37,190 nt of DNA. Origin: Tubulinosema ratisbonensis. Its lineage: Eukaryota > Microsporidia > Tubulinosematidae. Positions 19,500 through 29,061 of the stretch are shown here, one piece after another; positions within the stretch are counted from its first letter, which is position 1; each line of letters starts with the position of its first letter. Below the pieces are notes generated by a model. The model was not told where the DNA came from, searched no databases, and saw only the letters and a program-made list of their open reading frames with translations. The DNA lies in contig RCSS01000132.1 in assembly GCA_004000155.1 (NCBI GenBank), positions 1-37,190 on the forward strand. The letters are read 5' to 3'. Both the position numbers and the translations under genes were made by a program.

Positions 19500-20680
19500 T
19501 CTAAAAAAATAAATCGATCTTATATTATTTTAGATTCTTTTAATTCATTGCGGTATATGTCTTTAAGTCTATTTACTGTTCTTTGTGAAAATATTAAAAT
19601 TTTTACTCTAATCTTGACAAAGTGATGATTATAGAAGCAGTTTTTTATCTTGTAGCTAAAGAAACATTTACACAGATATACTTTTTAAAAAAATATAAAT
19701 TTTAACCAAAAAATACGTATTTTAGCCGCTTTTAAACACCATATTGGATAATTAAGGATTATTTTTATTGATGATTTTTTTGGGTTCCGTTAAATGATCA
19801 AATGTTAATTTTGTGCAATGTAATATTGTATGTAAATGGGCGTTTAGTATCTTTTTTTTTAACTCAGTTATTTCTTCTTAAATCATTTTTTATATGCAGG
19901 TTTCTTTCAGTAGAATTATGGTCAGATTTTTACATTACAACACTTGTTTAATATTAAGGTGTATTTTGTTAGTCTATAGCCATTGATGCAATATACTTAA
20001 ATAAAAATTTTAATGTATAATCCTATTGTAAATTTTAATTTTTTTTAAATTTACATTCTCCCTTAAACTAAATCTTTGTTGTTTTAATTTTATTTTTAAA
20101 TGTAAACATTTGTTGAAACAATTATTATATAAAGCGAATATTTTAAACTCAACATGTTTCTCTCTGTTATTAAATATTTTCTAAATTCATGTCAGGACGA
20201 AGAAATCATTTTTGTCAAATTTATTACTTTGAGTATTATTTTATGATATAATATGGCTGTTAGCTTTCTTAAAGTCATATAAATTACCTAAAAACCCATT
20301 GAATCGCAGAGAAGTTTTGTTGATAACTTCTTTTTTAATAAGTTAACGTTATTTAAATTTAACTTCATAATCTCAAAGTTGTTTCCTGTGAGTTATTTTC
20401 GAATAAATTATAAGATTCTATGGTATTTTTTTGTATGTTAACATTCTTTTCGCTGATTATAATGGCTTTTCTACTATGATACTTTAACCTGATAGTGTTT
20501 TCTTCCATTAATTCGAAATTTATTGTTATATTCTTTATTACAAACTTTTATTTTTATTTCTTAAGTTGTTTATCTCTAAATTTTTTTCCTAAACAAAACG
20601 CCAGTTTTTAAACTAAATTTTACTATGAAATATTCTTTTGATCTTTGATTTTTAATTATAAATTTAATATTTGATAATTG
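19500..20680 (-). pseudogene. Decayed Ty3/gypsy pol relic (end of reverse transcriptase through integrase zinc domain)
   Basis: Read on the minus strand across stops and frameshifts, pieces appear in pol order. EYFIVKFSLKTGVLF at about 20640-20590 sits where 'Y..VYLDDIL.FS' is expected. NKFRINGRKHYQVKV resembles 'n..iN..KC.f...v'. IIISEKNVNIQKNTIES at about 20480-20420 is close to 'HIIS..Gi......KIe.I'. LRFNGFLGNLYDF at about 20315-20275 resembles 'LR.FLG..NYYR.F'. ILNAHLHTILHCTKL and then IRIFWLKFIFF, VYLCKCFFSYKIKN at about 19850-19650 resemble the H-H-C-C zinc region of integrase. Each match is weak; the order and strand make it credible. Confidence 0.45.
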
Positions 20681-20699
20681 CTCATAGATAAAGTCAATT

Positions 20700-21157
20700 A
20701 TATTTATAACGTATGTCATTATAAATCATACCCTTTTTTAACCTGTCGTATATTTTTCCTTAATGTTTTTTGCTGATATTTTGCTTAACTAACCCTGATA
20801 AAACATCTTGGCAGGACAAGTCGTCTCTAATTTCGTACATAGAATTTCAGAAATCTGTTTGAATTAGTTTGATTGAAATTTTTTACCATTTAATGATCAA
20901 ATATTATTGATCTTTTATTTTTATAAGAATTTAGTAAAAAGTTTGAAAACCCATAAAATAAATTATGTGCTCGTTGGTTTCATAATAATTGAAACCAGGT
21001 ATGCTAACTTAAAAATACAGCAATATATTTACTCCAATACCTCATTAATCATTTATATATTTAATTTCATTATTTTTAAGGTTGTTTTTCAATGTTTTTG
21101 CATCAGTAAAGCAAATTTACTTTTTTTACAATAAGATAAAAACTATTTATTTAAATT
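20700..21157. other. Spacer downstream of the POT transporter gene
   Basis: A+T-rich, no feature recognised. A 75-codon open frame (20907-21134, +) has random A+T-rich composition and is not called. Confidence 0.4.
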
Positions 21158-22531
21158 TTAAATAAACTCTCTCTTACAAACAATCATCATCCAGCACAGC
21201 CCGACAGAACCAACTATCGCAGAAAAAATCAAAGTTTTAAGTGTAAAAGAAGCATTTAAAAGAATCTTAAAAGGATTCAAAACAGACAAAATCATAATAT
21301 AAAAATTACCTATGGCTGTGGTCATTAACCACCCAGAAAATACTAAAGATTTCATTGATTCTGGTGATTGGGAATATGCGAACTGTAATCCTGTAATGCT
21401 CATAAGAATCTCTCCGGCAGTAAGTAATAAATATTGTGGTATTTGTGATAAAAGATTGATTTGATAGTTAAATTCTATTAAAATTTGGATAAAAATAGAA
21501 ATTAAAAATGATCCAATGGTAAAAGCTAATCCAAAATACATTTTTTCTAACGGATTTTTTAAACATTTTCTTCTGTAAAAGAAAGGATAAACATATTTTA
21601 CAAATAAAGGAATCATAAAAATCACCCCGATTGCATTTACAGCTGCCATTTGTGAAGGATATAAATAAAATTCATATTTAAAAAAATTGATAGTGCTCTT
21701 CATTTTATTACCCTGGTCTATCCATGAACTGCTGTATTGATCATTAAGCATCCAAAAAAATGGTACAAACATAAACACTTTGAATATTTTTATAGTGGTC
21801 TGAACATCTTTCTGCATATCCGGACAGATTATTTGTACTTCTTCGTTTTCTTCTTCTATCTTTGAAGAAAAAAAGTATTTTAATTTTAAATATCTCCAAA
21901 GTCTTATCAAAAATTGTTTATCAGGTTGTTTTTTTATGTAATTTCTTGAACCGATAAGAAAAAGAATTATGGAAAGAGAATGAACCATGGTTGATACTTT
22001 AAATGAAGTAAAGTAACAATTGTTATTGACACAGTTATAGGATGCTAAGATAGGTGAAAGAACAATACCAAATAAACTACCTGCATTGATAGAAAAATAA
22101 AACAAGGAAAAGAAGCCTTCAACCTCTTTTTTGCTTGTAAGTTGGTCTCCGCCAAAAGCACTAATACATGGTTTTAGTCCGCCAGTCCCCATCGAAATAA
22201 AAGTTAAGCTGATAATTAAAGTAAACAAATTTACATGGTAAGAACTAAAAAGAATCATTAAATTTCCAATAAAATATAAAAAATTAAAATAAACGATTGT
22301 TTTGTATCTTCCTAAAAATCCGTCAGCTATTAATCCTCCTATCACTCCAAATAGATAACATAGAAATACAAATGAATGAACTAAGAAAGTGGCTCTCTCA
22401 GTTGAAAGAGTGTATGATTTTATTAGGAATGTAAATAAAATTGATCTTATGCTGTAAAAGCAGTATCTTTCACAGAATTCGTTTAGAATAATTAAGCTTA
22501 GTACTTTTTTATTATTTTTTAGATCTTTCAT
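21158..22531 (-). CDS. Proton-coupled oligopeptide transporter (POT/PTR2 family)
   Basis: Major-facilitator protein importing di- and tripeptides with protons across the plasma membrane, a plausible route for stealing host amino acids. The proton-coupling motif E-x-x-E-R is at E18-E21-R22 (NEFCERYCFYS). PTR2 signature 1 is at about 65-79 (GGLIADGFLGRYKTI), then GTGGLKP (115-121), and signature 2 FYFSINAGSL (144-153; family FYW.IN.GSL). About 12 hydrophobic segments can be counted, with a charged cytoplasmic loop in the middle (KLKYFFSSKIEEENEEVQ). At 457 residues it lacks the large extracellular loop of animal PEPT1 and is shorter than fungal Ptr2 (about 600). A 20-bp perfect hairpin lies 50 bp upstream. 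Confidence 0.9.
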   Translation of the reverse strand: MKDLKNNKKVLSLIILNEFCERYCFYSIRSILFTFLIKSYTLSTERATFLVHSFVFLCYLFGVIGGLIADGFLGRYKTIVYFNFLYFIGNLMILFSSYHVNLFTLIISLTFISMGTGGLKPCISAFGGDQLTSKKEVEGFFSLFYFSINAGSLFGIVLSPILASYNCVNNNCYFTSFKVSTMVHSLSIILFLIGSRNYIKKQPDKQFLIRLWRYLKLKYFFSSKIEEENEEVQIICPDMQKDVQTTIKIFKVFMFVPFFWMLNDQYSSSWIDQGNKMKSTINFFKYEFYLYPSQMAAVNAIGVIFMIPLFVKYVYPFFYRRKCLKNPLEKMYFGLAFTIGSFLISIFIQILIEFNYQINLLSQIPQYLLLTAGEILMSITGLQFAYSQSPESMKSLVFSGWLMTTAIGNFYIMILSVLNPFKILLNASFTLKTLIFSAIVGSVGLCWMMIVCKREFI

Positions 22532-22580
22532 TGTTTGTTATGTATAGTAATTGTTTTAATCAAACTTTGTTTCAAACTCG

Positions 22581-22631
22581 TTTTACTTTTTTATTTAAAT
22601 TTTTATTTAATATTTAAATAAAAAAGTAAAA
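22581..22631. repeat. Perfect 20-bp-arm hairpin upstream of the POT gene
   Basis: Arm 22581-22600 (TTTTACTTTTTTATTTAAAT) is exactly complementary to 22612-22631, with an 11-base loop. It sits 50 bp before the POT start codon. Confidence 0.65.
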
Positions 22632-22639
22632 TTTTGTCT

Positions 22640-23204
22640 TTTTTAATAAATTTCTTGTAAATTGTTTTTGCCTTATTTTTAATAAAAAAATTCGAAAGCT
22701 TATCTTAATAATTTATTTATAAACATTTTTTACTAATGAAATATTTTTTATTAGTTTTAAACTATTTTTTTAGAAAGTATTAGATAATATTTACTTTTTA
22801 AAGTATTATATTGTCGAGACTCGCTGGGAGTTTCCCGTTTAAAAGTAAAAAATCATATAAACTTCCACTAAATCTTTTATTAATGTTGTTCTTTGGGTGG
22901 TAATTCTTGTTCTCTGTCCTCATTCTTCGGTATTTTATTTTTATTATTAAAAATAAAGTTTTTTTCTAGAAAAATAATTATTATTATTTTTCTCAATCAC
23001 GACAATATCATTTTTAATATTAATTTTAATTGAAATTATAGTTGTAGATTGAGTAATTTATAATTTTGTGATTTACAAAATAAGGTTTATCTTGGTTACA
23101 TTTTTAATTTAGTTTAAAATGAGAATTTTTTTGAAAATCAAAATTACTTCTTAAGTCTCATTACAGTTTTTATATAACACAACTCAAACTCAAAAAAAGA
23201 TTTA
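22640..23204. other. Spacer between POT and uL2 genes, with an LTR-like end signature
   Basis: No gene. CAATCACGACAATA (22994-23007) is the exact reverse complement of 28376-28389. In both copies TTCTAGAA lies 15-20 bp to the gag-leader side. In the 28 kb copy this sits immediately before a gypsy gag, so the 23 kb copy may be the 5' end remnant of a related element on the minus strand. Confidence 0.35.
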
Positions 23205-23208
23205 TATT

Positions 23209-23286
23209 TACAGGTTTTTTTATTCTTATAAACACCTTTTCCCATTTTAATAAACACCTTTTTTCATTCTTATAAACACCTTTTTT
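23209..23286. repeat. Solo Tc1/mariner-type terminal repeat with 22-bp subrepeats
   Basis: TACAGG begins an array of three 22-bp units each ending (C/A)TTATAAACACC or ATTTTAATAAACACC. The same arrangement starts at 26863 ahead of the Tc1/mariner transposase. No transposase follows here, so it is a solo end or a miniature derivative. It lies 290 bp upstream of the uL2 gene. Confidence 0.6.
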
Positions 23287-23287
23287 C

Positions 23288-23550
23288 AAATTNATTTTTT
23301 TATTATTTTAATTATTTTTTTATTATTTTAATTATTTTAATTTATTTTTTAATTATTTTAATTTATTTTTTAACTATTTTATTTTTTTATTTTATAATTT
23401 AAATTTATTTTTTTATTATAATTTGTTTTTTTATTATTTTAATTTATTTTTTAATTATTTTTTAATTATTTTAATTTATTTTTTTATTATTTTAATTTAT
23501 TTTATTATTTTTTTATCATTTTAATTTATTTTACTTTTTTATTAAAAAAT
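23288..23550. repeat. A+T minisatellite upstream of uL2
   Basis: Irregular tandem copies of a unit of about 18-20 bp, essentially TTTTTTATTATTTTAATTA with variants, continuing almost to the uL2 start. Confidence 0.6.
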
Positions 23551-23560
23551 AAATTAAAAA

Positions 23561-23572
23561 TTTTACCCTTAA
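23561..23572 (+). promoter_or_regulatory. CCC-type initiation motif of uL2
   Basis: ACCCTTAA directly precedes the ATG at 23573. CCC-like motifs next to the start codon have been described for microsporidian genes, especially highly expressed ones. The same CCCTTA-ATG arrangement occurs at the 110-residue gene (17089, minus strand). Confidence 0.55.
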
Positions 23573-24316
23573 ATGTCCAAAATTATAAGAAAGCTTAGAT
23601 TAGAAAAGCCTCACAAACAAAGAAGTGACAAATACAAGAAAGGAGACACCATCATTCCTTCTACTGATAAAATGATCAGAGGTATAATAAAAGAAATGGT
23701 CCATGAAAGAGGAAGAGTTGCACCACTTTCAGTCATAGAAGGAGAGTGTGAAGGAGAAAAAATGAAAATTTTACTTTGCTCAGTGGAAGGTACCTTTGTA
23801 GGACAAAAGATTTTGCTTGGTGAAAATGCACCTATTTCAATTGGTAACGTATTACCCCTCAAAAATATCCCTGAAGGAACAGAAGTTTGTTCAGTTGAAT
23901 TTGAGAAAAATGATGGAGGAAAGATTGCTAGAAGCAGTGGTTCATACGTAACAATTATTGCACACAACAAGGATAGTAATATTACTACATTAAAATTGCC
24001 TTCTGGTGTTAAAAAGAATGTTTCTTCTGAAGGAAGAGCTGTCATTGGTGTTGTTGCTGGTGGTGGTGTAAATGAAAAACCTATTCTTAAGGCAAGTGTT
24101 GCCCACTTTAAAGCTAAGGCAAGAGGTCAAAAGTTTCCTAGGGTTAGAGGTGTAGCTATGAACCCTGTTGATCACCCTCACGGTGGTGGTAATCATCAAC
24201 ATATTGGACATCCTTCTACTATTTCTAAACATGCACCACCCAATGCTAAGGTAGGTTTAGTTGGTGCTAGAAGGACAGGTTTAAGAAGAGGATCTAAGAA
24301 AGTTCTTACTAAATAA
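23573..24316 (+). CDS. RPL8: 60S ribosomal protein uL2 (RPL8)
   Basis: Component of the large ribosomal subunit at the peptidyl-transferase region, needed for subunit joining and tRNA positioning. The 247-residue length is typical of eukaryotic L8. Family blocks include KGDTIIPS, VGQKILLGENAPISIGNVLP, PEGTEVCSVE, SGSYVTI, TTLKLPSGVKK, RGVAMNPVDHPHGGGNHQHI and GLVGARRTGLRRGSKKV. The universally conserved histidine of the HPHGGG loop is present. There are no ambiguous bases and codon use is noticeably less A+T-rich than in the neighbouring genes, consistent with high expression. The start follows a CCC motif. The Uso1-like gene follows on the same strand 115 bp after the stop. Confidence 0.97.
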   Translation: MSKIIRKLRLEKPHKQRSDKYKKGDTIIPSTDKMIRGIIKEMVHERGRVAPLSVIEGECEGEKMKILLCSVEGTFVGQKILLGENAPISIGNVLPLKNIPEGTEVCSVEFEKNDGGKIARSSGSYVTIIAHNKDSNITTLKLPSGVKKNVSSEGRAVIGVVAGGGVNEKPILKASVAHFKAKARGQKFPRVRGVAMNPVDHPHGGGNHQHIGHPSTISKHAPPNAKVGLVGARRTGLRRGSKKVLTK

Positions 24317-24431
24317 AAAAATAATATTCTTTTTATTTTTTTTAATTTTTATTATTAAATAAAAATAATATTTTTATAATTAAATTTAAATATTTTTTAA
24401 TTATTTATTAAAATATTAAACCATTGTTTTT

Positions 24432-26141
24432 ATGACAGAAATACACAAAAAAATAGAAATTCTTTCAGAACGCATAAAAAACTCATCATACTTAGAAGAT
24501 AAACTTCTGTCACTAGAAGAGCTAAACATAATAGCAGACACTTACCCTGATTTGGTTGCTGTCTCAATAAGCGATCACATTTTCAGTACATTTGATGATA
24601 ACACTCATTTTATGGAAATATATATTTTAAAGAAAGGATTTACATGTGAAATAGGACAAGAGCTGTCTGAAATATTTTTTAAAAACCATAACACTTTATC
24701 AAAAATTTATGACACTTTGTTTATGCACCTAAAAAATGAAAATTTTGATTATTCCGATTTAATCATAGAATTATTATTAATTTTATTTGTTCATTCTTTA
24801 AACCTTCCTAACAGTATAAAGATATTGGATTATCACTCGTTTATTAATTCATTATTGGTTAACCAATTAAAAAAAACAAACTTAAATATTAACTTTTATA
24901 AAATTATTTCTAAAAATAATTCAATTAAAAATGAAAATTTCTTTTTAGAATTACAGTCAATTTTTTTGAAAAATTCAAATGACTATGCAAATTTAAATAA
25001 TTTACTTATTTTACTTTTAGAAAATAATTATTTTATTTTTGTAAGTTTATTTTTGATAAACAATCCCTCTTTAAGTATCTCTTTAGGTTTTCTTAATTCA
25101 TTTGAAATAATACTTAACAGCTTAGCAAATGGTGTAAATGAATCAATTGGTACACTAATATTTCTTTTAAAAGATAATTTTATGAACCAAAGACTGTTTT
25201 TAGAGCACAAAATTCCTAGAAATATTTTATTTTTGATCTCTGATTTATTTTTAGAAAATAATTTTAATTTTTTACCAAATTACATAAAAGACAATAATTA
25301 TAAAGGAATGTATCATACTCTTCTGTTTAATGACAGTAATATTGAGTTAGTAATTGATAATTTAATTAATCATTTTCATAAAAAGAATGATTATTTTTAT
25401 TTGTTGGTTTATTTAATATTTAAAAAAAGAAATGAAACTTCTTTGCTAAACAAATATAAAGATGATTGGTTAGTTTTGAGCTTTTACTCCTACTTCTATT
25501 CTTTTACCTTAAATAGTAAAATTAATATTATTAACAGTGAAAAAGATATTCTTTCTTTGCTTATCTTTAAGATTAAAAATGAATCAGTTATAAAAAATGA
25601 ATTAATTATTTATTTATACAAAGAGTTTACCACTTCTTTAATTATAAAAAGTCTTTCTTTGTTTTATTTGATGATTAATAATATTCTTGTAGAAAAAAAT
25701 GAATTTGTGATTCTTTTTTACTTGAAAGAAAGTATGAATTATATTTGTAAAATAGAATATTTACCACAAGAGATTATTAGTGATTTGGTTATTTTAATTA
25801 ATAATTTGATAAGCAATTTAATTTTTGATAAATCTCATGTATTAATTTGTATCAACAATATTAAAGAAATAAATCAAGTCAATAATATAAATCAATCCAA
25901 CGAAACAAATCAACACAAAGAATATTATGAAGAAATAAATCAAATTAATAAAATAAATGAAAAGTCAAATCAAAATAATGAAATTAATGAAGAAATAAAT
26001 AAGAAAGTAGAGAATGAATCAAATAACAGTAATTTTATAAAAGATTTAAAAAGTAATTTAGAAGATAGAACTAAAAAATATAAAAAAATAATTGATAAAT
26101 TTATTAATAAAGAAGAAGAGAATGATGTACATGATTTATAA
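24432..26141 (+). CDS. Uso1/p115-like vesicle tethering factor (reduced)
   Basis: Probable homologue of Uso1/p115, which tethers ER-derived COPII vesicles to the Golgi. The N-terminal armadillo-type domain shows the expected order: a start helix KIEILSERIKNSSYLEDKLLSLEEL (compare p115 'L.DR...S..L.DRR.A...L'), ELSEIFFKNH (compare 'F.EiF.K...'), NENFDYSDLIIELLLIL (compare 'eFDf.vR...l.LL..L'), then LNNLLILLLENN and, later, FLLKDNFMNQRLFLEH (compare 'Lk.N..NQ..F.E'). Yeast Uso1 is about 1790 residues with a huge coiled coil; this protein has 569. Its C-terminus is an Asn/Gln/Ile/Glu-rich low-complexity stretch (about 475-530), then a short coiled coil and an acidic end (EEENDVHDL), recalling the acidic tail of p115. 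Family assignment is by pattern only. Confidence 0.6.
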   Translation: MTEIHKKIEILSERIKNSSYLEDKLLSLEELNIIADTYPDLVAVSISDHIFSTFDDNTHFMEIYILKKGFTCEIGQELSEIFFKNHNTLSKIYDTLFMHLKNENFDYSDLIIELLLILFVHSLNLPNSIKILDYHSFINSLLVNQLKKTNLNINFYKIISKNNSIKNENFFLELQSIFLKNSNDYANLNNLLILLLENNYFIFVSLFLINNPSLSISLGFLNSFEIILNSLANGVNESIGTLIFLLKDNFMNQRLFLEHKIPRNILFLISDLFLENNFNFLPNYIKDNNYKGMYHTLLFNDSNIELVIDNLINHFHKKNDYFYLLVYLIFKKRNETSLLNKYKDDWLVLSFYSYFYSFTLNSKINIINSEKDILSLLIFKIKNESVIKNELIIYLYKEFTTSLIIKSLSLFYLMINNILVEKNEFVILFYLKESMNYICKIEYLPQEIISDLVILINNLISNLIFDKSHVLICINNIKEINQVNNINQSNETNQHKEYYEEINQINKINEKSNQNNEINEEINKKVENESNNSNFIKDLKSNLEDRTKKYKKIIDKFINKEEENDVHDL

Positions 26142-26514
26142 ATTAAGAAAGAAAGGAAGATTGATTTAGTAAAATATTCTTTAAGGATAAATTAATATTA
26201 AATCTTTAATAATTTAAACAGATTTATTAAAAAATAAAAAATATTTTTGATTGAAAGTGTGTGTTTATGTAAAAAAAAAAGAAATTAATCTTTATATTAA
26301 ACACTGTAATATTGTCAAATTTTAAAATTGATGGTAGAATTAATTATAATAAAAATCTTATTGATACTCTATATTGGTTAAATGGATACTTATTTTACTA
26401 AAGATAATATTTTATAAACTTTTCCTACGTATCTAGAATCAAAGTTCGATACTTCTGATAACTAGAGTCTGAAGATAATTGCTTATCAGTTAATATGTGT
26501 AAAGGATGCATTTT
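26142..26514. other. A+T-rich spacer
   Basis: No gene recognised. The segment 26440-26480 has a small stem around AAGTTCGATACTT, but no tRNA cloverleaf can be built around it. Confidence 0.4.
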
Positions 26515-26640
26515 CTTGAGTTATACCTAATTGTGTAGAAACATATTTTGCTATATTTTTCGTTAATTAGAGGGTATTTTATATAATATTTATAAAAATC
26601 TTTGTGTAAATTTCTAATCCATAGGCAGTAAAAAATAAAT
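26515..26640 (+). repeat. Dispersed SINE-like repeat, copy D (5' truncated)
   Basis: Begins inside the element at CTTGAGTTATACCTAATTG, continues through GTAGAAACATATTTTG and ends CTAATCCATAGGCAGTAAAAAATAAAT. The 5' third is missing, the 3' end and A-rich tail are kept. It lies 220 bp before the Tc1/mariner terminal repeat. Confidence 0.65.
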
Positions 26641-26862
26641 ATTTTAATTCTTTTAAAGAAAAGATTTTATTCCATTTTATTGTATAAATAATTAATGTTT
26701 CTATGTAACCAATACTTATCAATATTCTCTTATTCCAAGTTGTAATTTTGATTATCTCCGTTTCTTTATTTTTCACACATATTTTAAATTTGTCAATTTA
26801 TTGTTTGAAAATAATTGACTGTAAATTTACTAAAGAAATATTGGTTATTCATTATTTATTTA

Positions 26863-28371
26863 TACAGGGTTTTTCATCCTTATAAACACCTTTTTCCATT
26901 TTAATAAACACCTTTTTCTATTTTATTTTAAGATAATCTGCGTTTTTATAATATTTAAATTTACAAAAATTGAACAATTTTTAGATATAAAAATTTTTTA
27001 ATTAAAAATCTAAAATTTCATTAAAATGTAATTATTGTAGATATTAATATGCAAAATTTTTTGATTTTGAAATTTTTAAATTTCTTAGAAGAATCATTAA
27101 GATGAAAAAATTTTAAATTATTTTAAAAAATCACTTAGATAGAAAATTTTTTTCTGTGTATATATAAAAAATTTTTTATTTCTCTCAAATCATAACGTCC
27201 AGCCAGATTTGCACCTAAAAATGCATAAATATCAATTATTGAATATTGTATGTCCGAATCATATGATTTTAATGAAAGCACTGACTTTGAAGAAAGTTCC
27301 ACGGCAATAGAAGAAACAAATAATATTATTAGTCATCCTACCCGAAAGAAAAGAAAAGATATTACAGTTGAAACTTTAAATAGTTTTATTGAGCTTATTA
27401 AACAAGAAACAAAACAAACTGTAATAATGAGAACATTGAGATTGAGTAAATCAGCAGTTTACCATTTGACTAGAAAGTATGCAAATGGAGAATTGAAGAT
27501 TGAGCGGTTTAAAAGTAGATCAGATAAAAGACAAAGAAAAGTTAAAACCCACGAAACGGTTAAAGGAATTTTAACCCACCAACTTGGTATAAATCCAACT
27601 ACATTATTACATATACTCGCAGATTTCCTTTTTGAAGAAACTGGAATAAGATACTCGATTACTACTATTCATAGGTTATTAAAAGAAATGAAATACTTAC
27701 GCAAAGTTGTGGAAATAATGCCTATAAATAGAAATAATAGAAAAAATAAAGAAACCAGAAAAATTTATTGTAATGATTTAGCATTTATAAGAGATAGCCA
27801 GTTACTTTTCTTAGACGAAACCGGATTTAATCTGCACATCGCACCTACTCGTGGGTATTCTCCCGTAAATTCTAAGTGCTACATCAATGCTGCAGCAAGT
27901 TCAAAGGGTGTCGACGTTTCACTTTTGTGTGTAATTACAAATTTAGTTGTTTTAGCATATAAAATCAAGATAGGGGCGTTTAATTCAGAAGATCTAGTAC
28001 AATTCCTAAAATATAACTTGCCTATAGTTTCTATCAATGTAAGGAAATATATAATAATGGATAATGCCACAATACACAAGACGTCTATTGTATCTGAAGC
28101 AGCTATTTCCAAAAACTACGTGTTGAAGTTTTTACCGCCCTATAGTCCACAGTTGAATCCAATCGAAGAATTTTTTAGCTCATTAAAATCTAGAATAGCA
28201 GTTTTAGGACCATTTCGAAATCAAGAGATTTTAATCCAATCGATCGAAAATGTTTTAGAATCCATAAACAATAATTTAGACTTTACTAAGTTTGTTGAGA
28301 ATATTCGGAAATGGGTAATAAAAGGCCTAAATAGNGAAGATTTTATTTNAATAAAGATTTNNTTTACTTAA
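26863..28371 (+). mobile_element. Tc1/mariner element with left terminal repeat; right end not found
   Basis: TACAGGG at 26863 fits a TA target followed by a CAGGG terminus. Two full subrepeats ending ATAAACACC follow (26871-26912), and then the transposase gene. No reverse-complement GGTGTTTAT array is seen between 28371 and 31900, so the right end is lost. The gypsy element begins within a few bases of the transposase stop, which suggests that its insertion removed the right end. Confidence 0.65.
27250..28371 (+). CDS. Tc1/mariner-superfamily (IS630-like) DD34E transposase
   Basis: Cut-and-paste DDE transposase. The N-terminus contains a paired-like bipartite DNA-binding region: a helix-turn-helix at about 40-75 (KQTVIMRTLRLSKSAVYHLT) and a second at about 100-150 (ending ITTIHRLLKEMKYLRK). 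The catalytic triad is D189 (LLFLDETGF), D271 (YIIMDNATIHK) and E306 (SPQLNPIEEFF), with 34 residues between the second Asp and the Glu. The 373-residue length is typical and no internal stop is present, so it may still be active or recently so. Three ambiguous codons lie in the last 12 residues. The C-terminus (KWVIKGLN) looks near natural. Confidence 0.9.
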   Translation: MSESYDFNESTDFEESSTAIEETNNIISHPTRKKRKDITVETLNSFIELIKQETKQTVIMRTLRLSKSAVYHLTRKYANGELKIERFKSRSDKRQRKVKTHETVKGILTHQLGINPTTLLHILADFLFEETGIRYSITTIHRLLKEMKYLRKVVEIMPINRNNRKNKETRKIYCNDLAFIRDSQLLFLDETGFNLHIAPTRGYSPVNSKCYINAAASSKGVDVSLLCVITNLVVLAYKIKIGAFNSEDLVQFLKYNLPIVSINVRKYIIMDNATIHKTSIVSEAAISKNYVLKFLPPYSPQLNPIEEFFSSLKSRIAVLGPFRNQEILIQSIENVLESINNNLDFTKFVENIRKWVIKGLNXEDFIXIKIXFT

Positions 28372-28458
28372 AACNTATTGTCGTGATTGGGGTTAGGTTA
28401 TGAATTTCTAGAAAAAAGATAATTTAAAAATAATTAATTTAAATAAAACCCTACTTTC

Positions 28459-29061
28459 ATGAAAGATTTTAATTTAATAAACAAACACCCAAAAAACTAC
28501 GTCAGCTTGAATTCAAGAGACAACAGAAACCTAGGGATTAACCAAGGTCATCCCAGGTCAAGTTACATTCGAAATAACCAGCAAGTAACAACCAATACCA
28601 CCGCGTACACTTTTGAAACACAATTAGGCAACAATAAAGGACCTAGAATAACACTCTACAGACTAGAGGAGATTGATCCAGATACAATAGAAAATTGGTT
28701 AGAGCAGCTAAGAACACTTTTCTCACTATCAACTAAAGACCAAGAAGAACAAAGGGCAGTAATGCAACTTCTACTTGCTCCACATCTACATAAAATAATA
28801 GAAAACAAGAAGGATACGGACACCATGATTGACGCACTATACTCGGAAGCTTTTCCAGCAAAATTTGCTTATAAATATGAAAATAAATTGAGAAACCTAA
28901 GATTCCATAAGTTCAACAATGTTGCGGAATTTAAGTATATTTTTTTGAAATTAATAAGACAAATGAACCTAAGTCTCCATAAAAGCAATCAACTAACTGA
29001 AAGAGAAAGAATAAATTTTCTTGAGAACGCTTTACCTCAACACACCTTGTATNTTTTATAA
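28459..29061 (+). pseudogene. Ty3/gypsy Gag fragment
   Basis: A 200-residue Gag-like frame: a polar N-terminus, then a helical capsid-like part (LEEIDPDTIENWLEQLRTLF, then AVMQLLLAPHLHKIIENKKD, then EFKYIFLKLIRQMNLSLHKS, RERINFLENALP). The 'F...l..L.....eer....f...LP' pattern is usual for gypsy Gag. The frame is cut at 29052 by the inserted sequence, before any zinc knuckle. It differs in sequence from the gag at 8302-9516, so two gypsy lineages are present. Confidence 0.6.

Noticed and set aside
20907..21134. 75-codon open frame on the plus strand
   Set aside because: Random A+T-type composition, adjacent to the POT stop, no recognisable motif.
23611..24232. Minus-strand open frames inside uL2
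   Set aside because: Shadows of a strongly conserved ribosomal protein gene.
26440..26480. Possible tRNA T-arm (AGTTCGATACT)
   Set aside because: No matching acceptor, D or anticodon arms can be drawn around it. I found no tRNA in the window.
26579..26776. 65-codon open frame on the minus strand
   Set aside because: It lies across copy D of the dispersed repeat and its tail; no family features.
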